Source: Coccinella septempunctata (taxonomy: Eukaryota > Arthropoda > Insecta > Coleoptera > Coccinellidae). From it: a stretch of DNA of 64,000 bases. A program made the translations under genes and the position numbers. Within the stretch, counting starts at the first letter, position 1, and every line of letters begins with the position of its first letter. Below, in pieces: positions 15,201-28,207 of this stretch. The stretch spans positions 33,332,068-33,396,067 of the forward strand of contig NC_058196.1 of NCBI RefSeq assembly GCF_907165205.1, in the 5' to 3' direction. The notes below the pieces were generated by a model, which ran no database searches, had not been told where the DNA came from, and worked only from the letters and a program-made list of their open reading frames with translations.

Positions 15201-18200
15201 CACGATCATAGATTGGGGAATCGTGGATAAATTATAATATTTCTATGGTCCCCTTAGGTCGATGTTCGGTGAACCGTCATCGAATTAAAGTATTAAAGAG
15301 CAACTCAAACCCAACCTAGAATTTGCGATAGTCGACAACGGGGTAGCTTTAAAATTTACATATTGCATCCATCATCAATCGCACTTGACTTGGAATTTCT
15401 TATACGAGCCTGGTACCCCCTCGTTCTCGTTCTAGAAATACAAACACGACATCAACTGCGGACGGCGGAATAATTATTTCATTCATTCATTCGGACCAAT
15501 GAAGGTTTTATTGTTTGACCCTCCTGAACTGAAAGTTTGTTCGACCGCACTCTGAAATTCTTTAAATAAACGATCCGGTCGCGTCGCGATCGAGAGCCGT
15601 CGATTTATGGACTCCGAAAAAACGGAGGTTACTTTGGAAGATTAAAAAGGTTCCTTGAATTCACCGATGGCTCGTCTGATCTATGGCTGACGTTGATTAA
15701 AGAGGAAATTAAATGTAGGATAATTACGGTATCAAGTTCGAATTGGGCATTGTGAGAGTTTGCGAATAAAATGTGTTAATGCATGTTCTAAGCTAGGGCA
15801 TATTCGAGAGATAAATTGGGTTATGTTTTCAAAACCCACCATAGAGTTGAGAAGAATTGAACAATTAAGTTTTTTTTTAATTTGTCCTAACCTTTAATGA
15901 TCGCCTGTACCAACACTTTCATTTCTTTCAGGTACACGTCTTGTCGAGCGTTCAAAATCTTGACGGACGAGGTGAACGACTTGGCTGGTCAACACGAGGT
16001 GATAGCAGAGGATTTACAGTCGAAAGTGATCAAAGAACTGAACGCGTTAGTGAAAGATTTGAGAGAGGAAAGGAAGGTAATATTTCGATTTGTATCCGAA
16101 AGTTAAGCTCGAATTTCCACGAAAGATACTGATGTTTCAAGGTTATGCCAATTTTCTGACGTCTGTCAATTCTGGCATAACCTTCTAGAGAAAACCATAG
16201 AATTTCGACATCATCATTGTTTCGAAAAAACTCTAATCTAATATCGAAGAATTTTGGTAGCAGCATGTATTCGATCAGTACTAAACTAAATGTCTATGTG
16301 AATTTTTGAAGAACCATGTCTATTTTCAGAAACAACTTCAAGAGGGACAGAGGCTCACCCAGATCCTCCAAGCCCAACTGGACACCCTACAAAGATCGAA
16401 GAAAGCCTACGACAAAGCATTTCGCGATGCAGAGAAAGCGTTGGACAATTTCCAAAAGGCGGATGCGGACTTGAACCTGTCCAGGGCCGAGGTACTTCCT
16501 TGAAACACCCATCGAAAATTATAAACTAAAAAAAAAAAAACCGTTTTGCTCCTCAGGTGGAAAAACAGAGAACCAATTACCAATACAAGACTCAAATATG
16601 TGATACAACCAAGAACGAATACGCTCAACAGTTGCAGAGGACGAACGAGCTGCAGAGGCAGCACTATAGGTCGGGGCTGCCAGAGGTGTTCAGACATCTG
16701 CAAGAGTTGGACGAGAAACGGATCAAAAACATAAAAAACTTTATTTATAGTTCGGTGAAAATTGAAAGAAACGTGTTTCCTATAATAAATAAGTGCTTAG
16801 ACGGTATACTGAAGGCAGGTGATATTATTAACGAGAAAGAGGTGAGTGGCAGGCTAACTAATCCCCATATCATGTGACGAAACCATCGGTGGCTGTCAAT
16901 TTAACGTCAAAATACGATAATCGAAATTCTAACTTCAAGTTATACGCCGATGACAACCGATCATGAGTGACTGGGCTTTAAATTGTTTTTTATTAGTTTA
17001 TGCGAAGAGTGCCATTGATATATTGTTTGTTGTTACAGGACAGCAAAATGGTAATAGAAAGATACAAATCGGGTTTCGAACCTCCCGAAGATATACCGTT
17101 CGAGGATTTATCCAAGAACGGCAGTGATTCAGGTAGTACACACATTGTAAATAATATCCAGCCTACCAGTAAGATCAAAGATGGTGTCTATACGGTCAAA
17201 GGAACCATTTCGGGAAAAGCGATCAGAAAACGGGCTGGAATCTTCCAGATTTTCGGCAATAGAGGGGTGAGTAATTTAAATCAATCACATATTATAACGA
17301 TAAAAAATTTTGGTCATATTCAACTTCAATGTTTTCAAAAAATATCTGAGAAATTCAATTGTACTGCGATATTTTTAACTAATTTGTGTTCTCTGTACCT
17401 ATTTCGCTGACGATGATGGTACGACTTGGTCGACATTAACTTACCTTAATAAAATCTTTAGTAAGTATTCCGACTCCCACTTAGCATGACTTCAGTGTAA
17501 CTCGATTATCTCTTGGGTTCAAATTCTAATACTGGCGTTTTTTTGTTCCTTTTTTTTATTTTGTGGGATGTATTAACAAATCCACTCTTCGTCTCTTGTT
17601 ATTTTTGTTTTGGGCCACTACTCTGAATTATAATCGCTTGATCTAAAAAGTGAAAAATATAAATGATGAAGGAATAAATAATAAAAAAAAGAATGAAATT
17701 TAATTTAGCTGAAGGATGTTCAAAATTGTGGGATGTATTTTGAGGTAACGATAAACTTACGATAATATAAACAATTTTAAAGACTAAACTTTCCTTTCCT
17801 TTATTCGACACAAGACATTTTTTTCACAGATGCAACTTAGCTTTTGTAGTTTCTGAGGCAGAATATATTTCCAACTTTATAATTCAATTTGAAAAAAAAA
17901 ATGTTTTTATGTCGCTTTTTCAAGCATTAACGCTTTAATGATTTTTTTCCGAAAAAGCATGTGTTAATGCATTTATTTTTCATGCAAACAGAAGCTTACA
18001 GAAGTCTGTATGGCAATTAAGGTATGTGCTTCTTCAAGGCTTAATTTTTACACCCTCTTTTATATATTTTTTTTTGTAAAAACTTTATCATTGGCGAAAT
18101 ATTTTTTTTCTAAAGCACTGCTACATCTTCGTTTTATTTTTGTTGTTTATTTTACTCGTATCGTTGTTTACAACGAGATATTCATGTGTCCGTTGTACGT

Positions 18201-20527
18201 AGCACGCTGCAATTTCCGATGGAAAGGACGATATGAGCGACCTGCCACCTAACCAAAGGCGGAAAAAGTTGGCGCAGAAGATTGAGGAACTGAAGGCCAA
18301 AGTGGCCCAAGAATCGGCCGCCAGAGACGGTCTGATGAAGATGAAGAGCGTCTACGAGGCCAATCCGGCCCTGGGAGACCCAATGACGGTCGAAGGTTGG
18401 TCATCCTCACGATTTCCATCGATCTTAACGCGAATTGATCGTTTACCTACTTTCAGGCCAATTGAACGAGAGCAGTCATCGATTGGAGAAGCTCCAGGTG
18501 GAACTGAAGAGGTTCCAAGGCTATCTTGACGAGGCGCTCAAGAATCAGAACAGCTCCAGCAACTCGGCCAACAATTCTCCCAGACTCATCAACGGCTCGA
18601 GGCACCATCGGAACTCTGGCGGTAGCGCGGCCGAGGAGGAGTCTCTCAGTCGGTCCGCCAGCGACAGCAGCGTCACCAATCCCACCGTCAACCACAACAA
18701 ACAGTCGATGCCTGGTACTCCTCAACTTAACAATCACGGGTGGGTGTAGGCCTCGATTTTTTTCGATAATGCTTGTGGTATATTTTGAACGAGTGGTAAA
18801 AATAAAGAAAGTAACAAGAACTCAAAGAAATCAGTCGTCTAGTTGGCTATGAAATATTGACAACTGACTTTTGTCTTATCGTACTTGATAAATTAACACC
18901 TGTCATCTGAATAATCTTACATAAACTCACTTCGGTATTTGGTGTTCGATAAATTAAATGATAAATTTTCTCCTTTCCACCGTAATTACATAACTATTTT
19001 ATTCTTAGGCTCTTAACTGACCTTAAACATGATTGCTTCTTTAATTCATAAGTTATTCAACCTTGCTTGATATAGTTGTTCAAACAGTCCTGAGAGTGGC
19101 TTGGGGACGTCTCATACTTCCTTACCAGGCGTAGATTCGGATCAGGATCAGTATGATGGACATCCTGTTGATCCGGAGAGCGAATACTACGAGGCTGACC
19201 TACTACCTGCCATCGGAACCTGCAGAGCTCTGTATCCGTTTGATGGTAAGTCTTCAATTGAATCTCGTGGAACCATATTTTCCTTTCAAATAAAAACACA
19301 ACAAAACGTTACAATGCTGAACAAGATACGAACAAATTTTAATAATTCAATCTTATGTGCTTCTAACCAAATTTAATCATTCTATGTACCTCACCATAGA
19401 TTTTATCATTTCTGTGGTGCGGAGTATAGAATTATTTTCCATTGTGAGTTGCATAGAAATAATTATTTATTCGGTGGAGCGCATAGAGATAATTAACTCT
19501 ATGCTCTTCTCCATAGCAACAAATATTTCTATGCACCTTAAATATGGCCGCTGTCATAAATTGTTAGTCGTTTTCGATTTATGACTAATATTCTGCTCAG
19601 TCTGATTGATCCCGATGGAAAAACTGCGTATCTTGAATATTTTCAGAAAGAAGAAGACCCCTAACGAGGAATATCGCAATTTCCTCGCGAAGAAATTATC
19701 CATGATATGGATAATGGGGCCCAAAAGCTGCGGGAACGTTGTGATATCCTCAATGCTCGCGGAAAGTAGTAATTTTCAGCTAATCGACGTAGGTAAACTG
19801 CTCTTGTTGTACTCCCTGAGGGGAGATTCCTTCCCCAAAGCTTCAGTGGTGAGCAAGTGCTTGGAGAAAGAAAAATTGGTGCCCGACGATATTGTAATCC
19901 AAATTTTGAAAGAGGAAATACTTCTGACTTACGAAAGTGTAGAGGGTTTTATAATTTCGGGATTTCCGAGGAAATTTTCACAAGTGAAGTTGTTCGTAGA
20001 GAGAATATGCGCCGTGAACGTTATAATTCATATAAATTTGAAATTGGACGCCTTTCTCACCCGTTTACTGTTCAACGATAGCAAAATAGATTTGAACAAA
20101 GCGCGAATTAAATTTATCGAGTATAATAAGAAACTGAAGTCGATTAAGAAGAAGTACGAGGATAAAATAATCGACGTAAAGTGTATATTTCCGAAAGAGG
20201 ATGCGGTTAATCGTTTGTTGGAGATTTTAGAAGATGATTTCGGGTATAAATTCAAACGTTTGTATACGAAATAAATGTTAAATTAAAATATGAAGGCTGT
20301 TTCATTCATTCATAATAAATGCCGATGATAATTATAATGGTAAGTTCTTTTTCTATTATATTATAGCTACCAGTGAAGGCAGCATACCGATGGCTCCCGA
20401 TGAACTTTTACACCTAATTGAGATGGACCAGGGAGACGGATGGACAAGGGTGAGAAGGATGAATGGAGAGTGTGATGAAGGATTTGTGCCAACTTCTTAT
20501 ATAGAAACCACGTTGCACGATACTTAG
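3261..20527 (+). CDS. Cip4: Cip4/TOCA-type F-BAR adaptor
   Basis: Eleven coding exons: 3261-3287, 11917-12032, 15114-15167, 15932-16076, 16330-16491, 16557-16841, 17039-17266, 18203-18395, 18457-18739, 19088-19245, 20367-20527; 1,812 nt, 603 aa. The start is the tiny first exon encoding MMNWGTELW, the conserved F-BAR beginning, then DQYDNLALHTLKGIDFLERYG. The F-BAR domain fills about residues 1-260; an HR1 Rho-binding coil (LPPNQRRKKLAQKIEELKAK) lies about 345-430; a Ser/Asn-rich linker leads to a C-terminal SH3 (CRALYPFD ... DGWTRVRR ... GFVPTSYIE, about 540-600). Family members bend membranes and bring Cdc42 and WASP/Scar to endocytic sites. A possible alternative 30-bp exon lies at 17992-18021. 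A polyadenylation signal AATAAA is at 20796. The gene contains a nested kinase-like gene in its last intron. Confidence 0.95.
5750..6110 (-). repeat. Possible tRNA-derived SINE-like segment
   Basis: On the minus strand the word GGTTCGAATCC (complement of about 5878-5888) is an exact match to the RNA polymerase III box B consensus (GGTTCRANNCC). It sits in a moderately GC-rich patch unlike the surrounding AT-rich intron. I cannot find a convincing box A 30-60 bp upstream, nor a complete tRNA cloverleaf, so a tRNA gene is not supported. A degraded tRNA-derived SINE is the alternative. This is a weak call. Confidence 0.25.
8849..8879. repeat. Short perfect inverted repeat
   Basis: Two 13-bp arms, TATGTTCTCTATG and its exact complement CATAGAGAACATA, separated by 5 bp. 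It belongs to the CATAGA-type palindromes scattered through this window. It lies in Cip4 intron 1. Confidence 0.8.
12033..15113 (+). other. Cip4 intron 2 (3.1 kb, non-coding)
   Basis: Lies between the exons encoding ...YALKLR and RLVKSYQPKKK. It includes a less AT-rich stretch at about 13300-14050 with a short CGG run near 13386 and several CG-rich words, flanked by AT-rich DNA. That could mark an internal promoter or enhancer, but no motif settles it. No coding sequence is supported. Confidence 0.75.
17992..18021 (+). other. Candidate 30-bp alternative exon of Cip4
   Basis: Preceded by a pyrimidine-rich tract ending in AAACAG and followed by GTATGTG, these 30 bp would insert KLTEVCMAIK in phase 0 between the exon ending in NRG and the exon starting HAAISDG. 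Skipping it also keeps the frame. The link between the F-BAR and HR1 domains is a usual place for alternative splicing in this family. It rests on splice-like signals only. Confidence 0.3.
19615..20274 (+). CDS. Adenylate-kinase-like protein, degenerate, nested in Cip4
   Basis: A single uninterrupted frame of 219 aa inside the last Cip4 intron (19246-20366), same strand. Its plan follows short adenylate kinases (AK1 type). A beta strand leads into a P-loop position reading MGPKSCGNV where the family has GGPGSGKGT. Then come DVGKLLL (family STGDLLR), LEKEKLVPDDIV (family MEKGQLVP), GFIISGFPRKFSQ (family GFLIDGYPR) and a C-terminal helix. The P-loop lysine and the lid arginines are missing, so ATP-AMP phosphotransfer looks unlikely. 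The lack of introns suggests retroposition. An AATAAA overlaps the stop codon. The frame is intact, so it is probably a real diverged gene rather than debris; expression is unproven. Confidence 0.75.
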   Translation: MEKLRILNIFRKKKTPNEEYRNFLAKKLSMIWIMGPKSCGNVVISSMLAESSNFQLIDVGKLLLLYSLRGDSFPKASVVSKCLEKEKLVPDDIVIQILKEEILLTYESVEGFIISGFPRKFSQVKLFVERICAVNVIIHINLKLDAFLTRLLFNDSKIDLNKARIKFIEYNKKLKSIKKKYEDKIIDVKCIFPKEDAVNRLLEILEDDFGYKFKRLYTK

Positions 20528-22377
20528 TTCTTAGAATCCCCGCAAAGTTATCTCTTTCAACTTTGAGGTGAAACTCTGAAGAACGTGATGATACCGTCTT
20601 GGGGTATGTGACGGGGAAAACTAAAAGGAATATTTCGATCTTATAATTACTTACATTGGATCAACAAAGTCCTGTTTTCATTACGGTTGTTTTATTTCAA
20701 TCATTTTTCAAATATTATTTATTGTAAAAATAAGTTTTCAATATCGGAGTTTTAATGTGTCCATGTTTTTTCGCTCCAATACTTAATTTTAATACAATAA
20801 AACCATCTTATTCAGCGAGTTTTTCTCACTAGTTTCGGTATTGACCAGAAATTGTGTGTTTTCGTTTCCCCCTTCCAAACTCGATTAATTGTAATGGAAT
20901 TTCGAAAAATAAAAAATATTCGGAATATATTTTTGTATGTCATATTTGCTCATGGTAGTTGGAAAGGGGATGAGTCATGGTATCCTCGATTTTTCAGAGT
21001 CTTAACCGTTGTAAGAGTATTTATATATATCAGAATATTATAAATTTGGAAAACTTGATTCAACTAATGGATATTGCTTCTTGCAATATAATCTTTTCGC
21101 TTAGCACAATTGTTTATTTAAATCGAATGAATCCATAAACATATATTATGTTGATGTTTATTTTAGGGCTTAATTGTATATTTAATTAAGTGTAAGTTTG
21201 TATTGTGTATATACGCTCATCACTAACATAAGGCTCATTGTAATAGGTAATAAATATTCATTTATTCTTTACCCGAAAAGTTTTTGTATAAACAAGAGGA
21301 TATAGCTATTTTACATAGTTTCATTTTTGGATTATTTTTTTATTGTATATAATAGACATGATTCGAGATTAGCGATCAGAGAAAGTTCTATGATGTGGGA
21401 GAAATTTTCCTACTCAATTTTTAAATTTTATTAAGTCATGTCCCCTGAAATATGTTGAAGAATTTATAGCTGTGCTTTTCCCTGAGAAAGAAAATTATTA
21501 CAGTTCATTCTTACCTTAGTTTGGACGATTTCCATAATATTTTTGGAAAACCATATCATAAAAAAAAAAAGTTTCATTATCATCCATTCCATATCATTGT
21601 TTTAAAAGTTATTCTTGAAAAATTCTTAAATATTTGAAGAGACATAAATAGAGGTTGAAAAAAATCATTCGAGATGAGGTATTCTAGGACTGTAGGTGAT
21701 TCCTTAGTCTTACGTTCGACCTAAGCTTGGGATGATTATGTCGGATGAACATCAGTGTGGATTGCGTAAGACCAGTCGGTCAACTTCATAAATTTCATTC
21801 CAATTTTCTATTTACCGCACCACTGCATTATGTTTGTACGCATTGATGACCCAAATGTATAGTTAATTGAAATTTGTCCGTGTATATGACTGATTCTTGT
21901 AATATAATTATTAATACAATTCTTTTGGTTGTTATTTCATCCCAACACTTCACAGGTATTATAAAAACATTTAAAAACTTCACTTTCGATCTTACAGCGC
22001 AGATTACTCTGTAATCTGTGGCTTAAAATTAAACTGTTTTCTGTGCATTTGAGGTTACTGGAACACAGACTGAAAAAAAATATTAGTCTATGTGCTCGAC
22101 CTACTCTATGACCTATTTTTTGAATTTGTCGTTTGGTCTAAGCTAAAGACTGATAAATTAACCATAACCAAGATCAAATGCAATTTTTGAGGGGCTCAAG
22201 AGATAAGTTTTCATTTCAGAAGTCAAGGGTAGGGTTCTGCAGATACTCCGGGTTGAATGAATGTGCTTTATTTCAGAATTTGAAGACTTTGGTACAAGTA
22301 ACTCTTTGAGAAGGTCAGATATATGTTCTCATCGTGCAAAGTTTGGAACATTTTTCCGTTTTCCGCCCATCATCAAT
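20528..22377. other. Cip4 3' UTR and intergenic region
   Basis: AT-rich DNA between the Cip4 stop and the odorant receptor stop, which are convergent. AATAAA at 20796-20801 is the first good polyadenylation signal for Cip4, with more around 21250. No coding frame is supported. A CATAGA/CACAGA cluster lies at about 22060-22110. Confidence 0.8.
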
Positions 22378-25149
22378 TCAAGTCAGTTGCTGTATTGCAG
22401 TCAAAACTGACATAGTTGTTTTAGCCATCTGAAAAATAAATGGGCCTTGCTGTTCTTTCCAGCGTCATGGATATATCTACTCACCCTAACTAGAATGGTA
22501 AAATCATAGTCGATACCAAAAAAGCTGACAGTTAGAGGTTCCTTGGCATGTACCAAAAACATGGTATAACACGATTTATTCGATTTGTTCCATAAAAACC
22601 AGGGACAACTACACAAGTCACCGTAAAGATCATTAGACTAGAAAAATTCGTCTCGTCAATTTTGTAATTTTAACGATCACCACAACTGTTATGAGCGCAA
22701 TAATAGTAATCCCTTAGAATGAAATAAAATATGTTTGATTCTGAATGGTTAAATTTATATTTATATTCTGAAGACCCTTTTAATCTTAATTCAAAATGTT
22801 GGAAATTTTTCTCAACAATCAATGGGTTAATCCACTATTGCGCTTATATCCTTGAGTATTCTGATTTTTCAAAAGTATTCTTTACCTCATCAATCAGATT
22901 TTGCGACACATTGATGAAGAGATATGCGATCACTAGGCATGTAGCAATGTTGACTAAAGATTTCATCATAACTTTGTGGCTCATGTTCTGTAATATATTT
23001 CATTATAATTACTTCAGTCAGAGGCAAAAATAACTCAAATTTCAGTTCGAAAAATAGAGGATACTGTGGATTCCGCGAAAAGAAGTAAATTCATTTATCG
23101 AAACGCTTTTAAACACGGAAATACGTTTGATTTGGATTGAGCTCGAGTGTTCAGTAATCTCCTTCTTCTAGAATATAGATCAATTTTTGTCACAGAACTC
23201 ACAGAGCACGTTCTCATAGACTTATAACAAATCATTAGTCTATGCCCGTTCTTCATTATTAAGTCTATGTTCTAGCCTGTTCTGTGGTTCTAGCTCTAAT
23301 TATTATTCGATGATTTTTAACGGTGACACTCCAAGTGGACCAAATGCATTCAAATATTTGTGTCCTGTGGGTAATATTTCGATTGGCCTGAAATGTTTGC
23401 TCAAATTTTGAAAATAAAGTTGAATTTCACTTCAAATTAGAACAAAAATAATAAATGGAAACACCCACTACACCCAGTAGAACAGCCTGCAATATCGAAA
23501 ATAATGTTCAATTTCTGAGAAATAATATATATCTCACCATTTGAATGTTGTAATAGAAGGATGTAAAAAAAAGGACCACTACGAAGAAAACTGCTGGTAA
23601 ATTTCTCCTCACAACTTGCGAAACAATTTTGTGACACCTTGAACAACATTAGAATTTCAAGAAATGCTTCACTTTTCTCTAGAAAGGTCAAGAATGAAAA
23701 GTAGAAAACTAATTTGATAAAAATTTTGTAACTATGATGATAGAAGCGTATTCTTATCTTTTGGTGTATTTGAAACATCTCGACGGCTTTTTAGACAATT
23801 AGTTTCTGAAACACGGGAACATTATTGAACCGAATGTTACTGAAAAAAAAACACATTCAAAATATTCTTTCAGAAATACTTTTCAAGGAGAAATTTTAGC
23901 TTATCTGTAGAGATATGAATCATTCTTGACATGTTTGTTGGGAAAGAAACTTTAATAATATTAATATTACGCTTTAATGTTTCGATGTTCCTGAATGCAT
24001 CTTATCAGCGTTAGTTCCACGTATTTCTGGTATGCTCTATCTTCGTACCACATATCTTTCCTTCCGAAAATGTCTTCAATCGCCCTGATCCTTTCCCTCA
24101 AAATCCTTATGCTATAAGCGTTATCGCCAAGGATAGACATCATCATAAACAGAGGATTGCTAAAAGAAAGAGCAAAAAAAATTTTCAGAAAGAGAACCAT
24201 GCATTGGAAATATGGGTACCAAGGGGTACTCTCGATGTCGCCTACTAAATACAATATGCAGAAAAATTCCCTTATATCGCCTGTGATCGGCAAACAGATC
24301 AAACTGGCGAAAAGAAGCATAACCACCACTAAAATTCTTGTGTTTCTGAGGAATCTTATATCGTTTTGAATGTGCTGAGAAGTGTCAAATTCGGCATCCT
24401 CAAATGTCCACATTTTTTTCTTTAAATCCATCAGGTCAAAGTGAGCCTCCGACGACATCAATGCTTCGAAAATCATTATAAGTTCCTGAAATAGAAACGA
24501 AAATTATGGTACAATCCTTCAGTTTTGAATGGACGATAATATAGTATTCCACACAGACTCTCGTCTGTCAGAATTCTTGAACTTTTTAACAAATGTGGTA
24601 TTTTCTTGTGAGATTCAACTCCGAGTTGTGCAATTTTCATCGATAAACACTGCCGCGGAATGTGTCAGATGAAACACTGTTATAATTATAATGAAAAAAT
24701 TCAAATTGAAAATTTTCACATGCATTGGTCCACTTGACGTGTCCCGCTGAGAAGTCACAGAAATATATTAAAGTCAGGCGGAGGGTACATTTTTCTTATT
24801 TCTTTTGGCGGTGACGGTTTTCTGTGAGTGATATTCTAATGGATTTGAACCATAGAAATTATAACTTACTTATGTTAGGTTAGTATATCTATGATTTGAA
24901 CTAATTTGGATTTTTTCGATATGACCAATTAATGTACTTACGAAGGATACCGTTAGAAGCATAAATGAGTTCTTAACCAAAAGATAAAAGTCCCAATGCA
25001 AAAAGAAATAAACGGCAGTCAGAAAAATGTTCAGAATCATTCCAGACATGGTGGCCATTGTTATTGCCCTTCCCATACAGCACATGTATATCCATTGAAT
25101 GTCCATTGGACGTACAAAATGGACATGACGGACATCCATTGTACGTCCA

Positions 25150-25570
25150 GTTATGTACAATGTTTGGTCCAGAAAACGTCCGACCCTCACTGGATTTAAC
25201 ATCCTATGGACGTACATATAGGATGTACAATGGATGTACAGACAGGATGTACATTGGACGTACATACAGGATGTACATTGGACGTACATACAGGATATAC
25301 ATTGGACGTACATACAAGATATACAATGGACGTACATACAGGATGTCCAGTGGACGTACATATAGGATGTACATTGGACGTACATACAGGATGTACAATG
25401 GACGAACATACAGGTACGTCCATTGTACATCCGAACCTCACTGGATTTAACATCCTATGGACATACCTATATGTTCGTCCATTGTACATCCTGTATGTAC
25501 GTCCATAGGATGTTGAATCCAGTGAGGTTCGGACATTTTCTGGACCATTCATTGTACATAAGTGGACGTT
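25150..25570. repeat. Minisatellite and inverted-repeat block inside the element
   Basis: About eight copies of a 24-bp unit (GGATGTACAWTGGACGT then ACATACA) run from about 25210 to 25415. They are bracketed by inverted copies of a longer word: CACTGGATTTAACATCCTAT near 25188 on the left and its complement near 25440 and 25500 on the right. The unit has no stop codon in several frames, so long frames of VCTSNVHP-like or GCTMDVHT-like peptide appear on both strands; these are artefacts of the repeat. Confidence 0.85.
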
Positions 25571-26744
25571 ATTTGGGAGTCTCAAATGCCCATTTTATTG
25601 GGGTTAGCATTTTTTAAGTTTGATTCGAAAAGGGTATTTTAAAATCCCACCTATCAATACATATATTTATTGATAATTATAAGGAGATTGAGATTATTGA
25701 AAAATGAAATGCCTGGAAATGTTCCACATCTTTATGTGAAAAATTAAAATAAAATAAATAACAAGTATAATTTGAACATTGGACTACTGTCCCTAAGCAA
25801 AAAAAAACTAAACTATAAAAAACTGAATATCAAAGAAGCAGATATATAGGTATATACACTGAACAGGAAACACTTATGATATATTTTCTATCGTTGGCTC
25901 CTCGAACCCATTTAGAAATAGCCTCTTCTATCTCCTTCCTGTCCCCTTTACTGGAGTGTATGGCCGTTTCTGTAAATTTATTTCATTGAAATTTTGCTGT
26001 TGTCATATCATAGTACATCACCATACTATAATTATAATAGAATGGTGATAATATCTATTGAAAATTGAATTTCTGGATGTTTTCTCGTAATTCCGTTTCA
26101 TATTCTTATATTGTTGCCCCCCCTACCAAATAATAGATATTCATGGTTGTGAAAAGACAAAAATATATTTTTTACGATAGTATGAATATAATTATAACTA
26201 ATGAAATCATCAAATTAACATGAAACAGAGATGAACATTCGTGGTTCGTATAAGCATTCAACATTCAATTCCTTCAACATTTCTACCCATTAGATTATAT
26301 TTTTCTCTCTACACGTAAATTTGCCACTTCCCTCAACAATAAAAACTTTGACTAACCTCGTTTCTATCAAATATATGCACCCCACACTGGAACTAGAACT
26401 AGACACTATACCTCAAATGTAGTTCAACAAGCTATAAAGCCAAAATATTCACAAATTTACAAAATATGTCGAGTCCACTTCAAAATCCACTGATTACAGA
26501 TTAATGAGGTTCTCTTAGATATTCTGTTCTGATTCAATATTTCGCTGTGTGTTACTGAAATGAAACTCAAAAAATAAATGTTTCGGTCTTTGGGACGAAA
26601 GTTCCAGAGTAAAAAAAGGAATAATTATGAGAGGGCGGAACATCTGGGTTTCAACACAGTCAGTATGTACCTACTCTCAATAAGAGCCGAGACCGACATG
26701 GCAGCAATACAAGGGTATATCCTTGCATGCACATTCCTGTTATT

Positions 26745-28207
26745 TCCAACATCCCTTATTTAAAGTACAATGGACATCCATAAAACGTCCATTTTTGAAA
26801 GTACAGTTAATGTCCAGAAATCTACATCCTACGAATGTTGTGAAATGAATAATTATAGATACTAGAAAATGATACATCCAGTTGTTGTACAGAAAAGTAC
26901 AATTTCTGGAAGTACATATTTATATCCAGATCCGAACATCCAAAAGATGTACATTCATGGATAATTCACGTTGATCCAAAATTGTACGTTGAATGGACGT
27001 ACAATAACGTACAATTTCTGATAGTACAATTAAGATCCAAATTTGTATATCCATAGGATGTCCAATAAGGGACGTATATGGATGTTTGTCCAACATCCCT
27101 TATTTAAAGTACAATGGACATCCATAAAACGTCCATTTTTGAACGTACAGTAAATGTCCAGAAATGTACATCCTACGAATGTTGTGAAATGAATAATTAT
27201 AGATACTAGAAAATGATACATCCAGTTGTTGTACAGAAAAGTACAATTTCTGGAAGTACATATTTATATCCAGATCCGAACATCCAAAAGATGTACATTC
27301 ATGGATAATTCACGTTGATCCAAAATTGTACGTTGAATGGACGTACACTAACGTACAATTTCTGATAGTACAATTAAGATCCAAATTTGTATATCCATAG
27401 GATGTCCAATAAGGGACGTATATGGATGTTTGTCCAACATCCCTTATTTAAAGTACAATGGACATCCATAAAACGTCCATTTTTGAACGTACAGTAAATG
27501 TCCAGAAATGTACATCCTACGAATATTGAGAAATGTATATGTAATTATAGATACTAGAAAATGATAAATCCAGTTGTCGTACAGAAAAGTACAATTTCTG
27601 GAAGTACATATTTATATCCAGATCCGAACATCCAAAAGATGTACATTCATGGATAATTCACGTTGATCCAAAATTGTACGTTGAATGGACGTACACTAAC
27701 GTACAATTTCTGATAGTACAATTAAGATCCAAATTTGTATATCCATAGGATGTCCAATAAGGGACGTATATGGATGTTTGTCCAACATCCCTTATTTAAA
27801 GTACAATGGACATCCATAAAACGTCCATTTTTGAACGTACAGTAAATGTCCAGAAATGTACATCCTACGAATGTTGAGAAATGAATAATTATAGATAGTA
27901 GAAAATGATACATCCAGTTGTCGTATAGAAAAGTACAATTTCTGGAAGTACATATTTGTATCCAGATCCGAACATCCAAAAGATGTACAATCATGGATAA
28001 TTCACGTTGATCCAAAATTGTACGTTGAATGGACGTACACTAACGTACAATTTCTGATTGTACAATTAAGATCCAGATTTGTATATCCAGAGGATGTCCA
28101 ATAAGGGACGTATATGGATGTTGGTCCAACGTCCCTTATTTAAAGTACAATGGACATCCATAAAACGTCCATTTTTGAACGTACAGTAAAAGTCCAGAAA
28201 TGTTCAT
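26745..28207. repeat. Tandem array of about 344-bp units (four full copies plus a partial one)
   Basis: The landmark TAAAGTACAATGGACATCC recurs at 26761, 27105, 27449, 27797 and 28141, giving unit lengths of 344, 344, 348 and 344 bp. Copies differ by scattered substitutions and small indels, e.g. TTGTGAAATG versus TTGAGAAATG. Each unit is itself built of degenerate TGGACGTACA / TGTACGTCCA words and their near relatives, like the 24-bp block nearer the left end. It occupies the right half of the element. Confidence 0.95.

Noticed and set aside
23437..23522. Possible extra receptor exon reading AVLLGVVGVSIYYFC
   Set aside because: It has an acceptor in phase but no usable donor before a stop; the neighbouring exons join in frame without it.
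24870..25617. Long overlapping open frames on both strands with repeating VCTSNVHP- or GCTMDVHT-like peptides
   Set aside because: They come from a 24-bp repeat unit (a multiple of three, few stops) inside the mobile element, not from a protein gene.
27030..28015. Repeated 60-97 aa frames ending in the same residues in each tandem unit
   Set aside because: Copies of the same stretch of the 344-bp repeat; unrelated to any recognisable protein and broken in other units.
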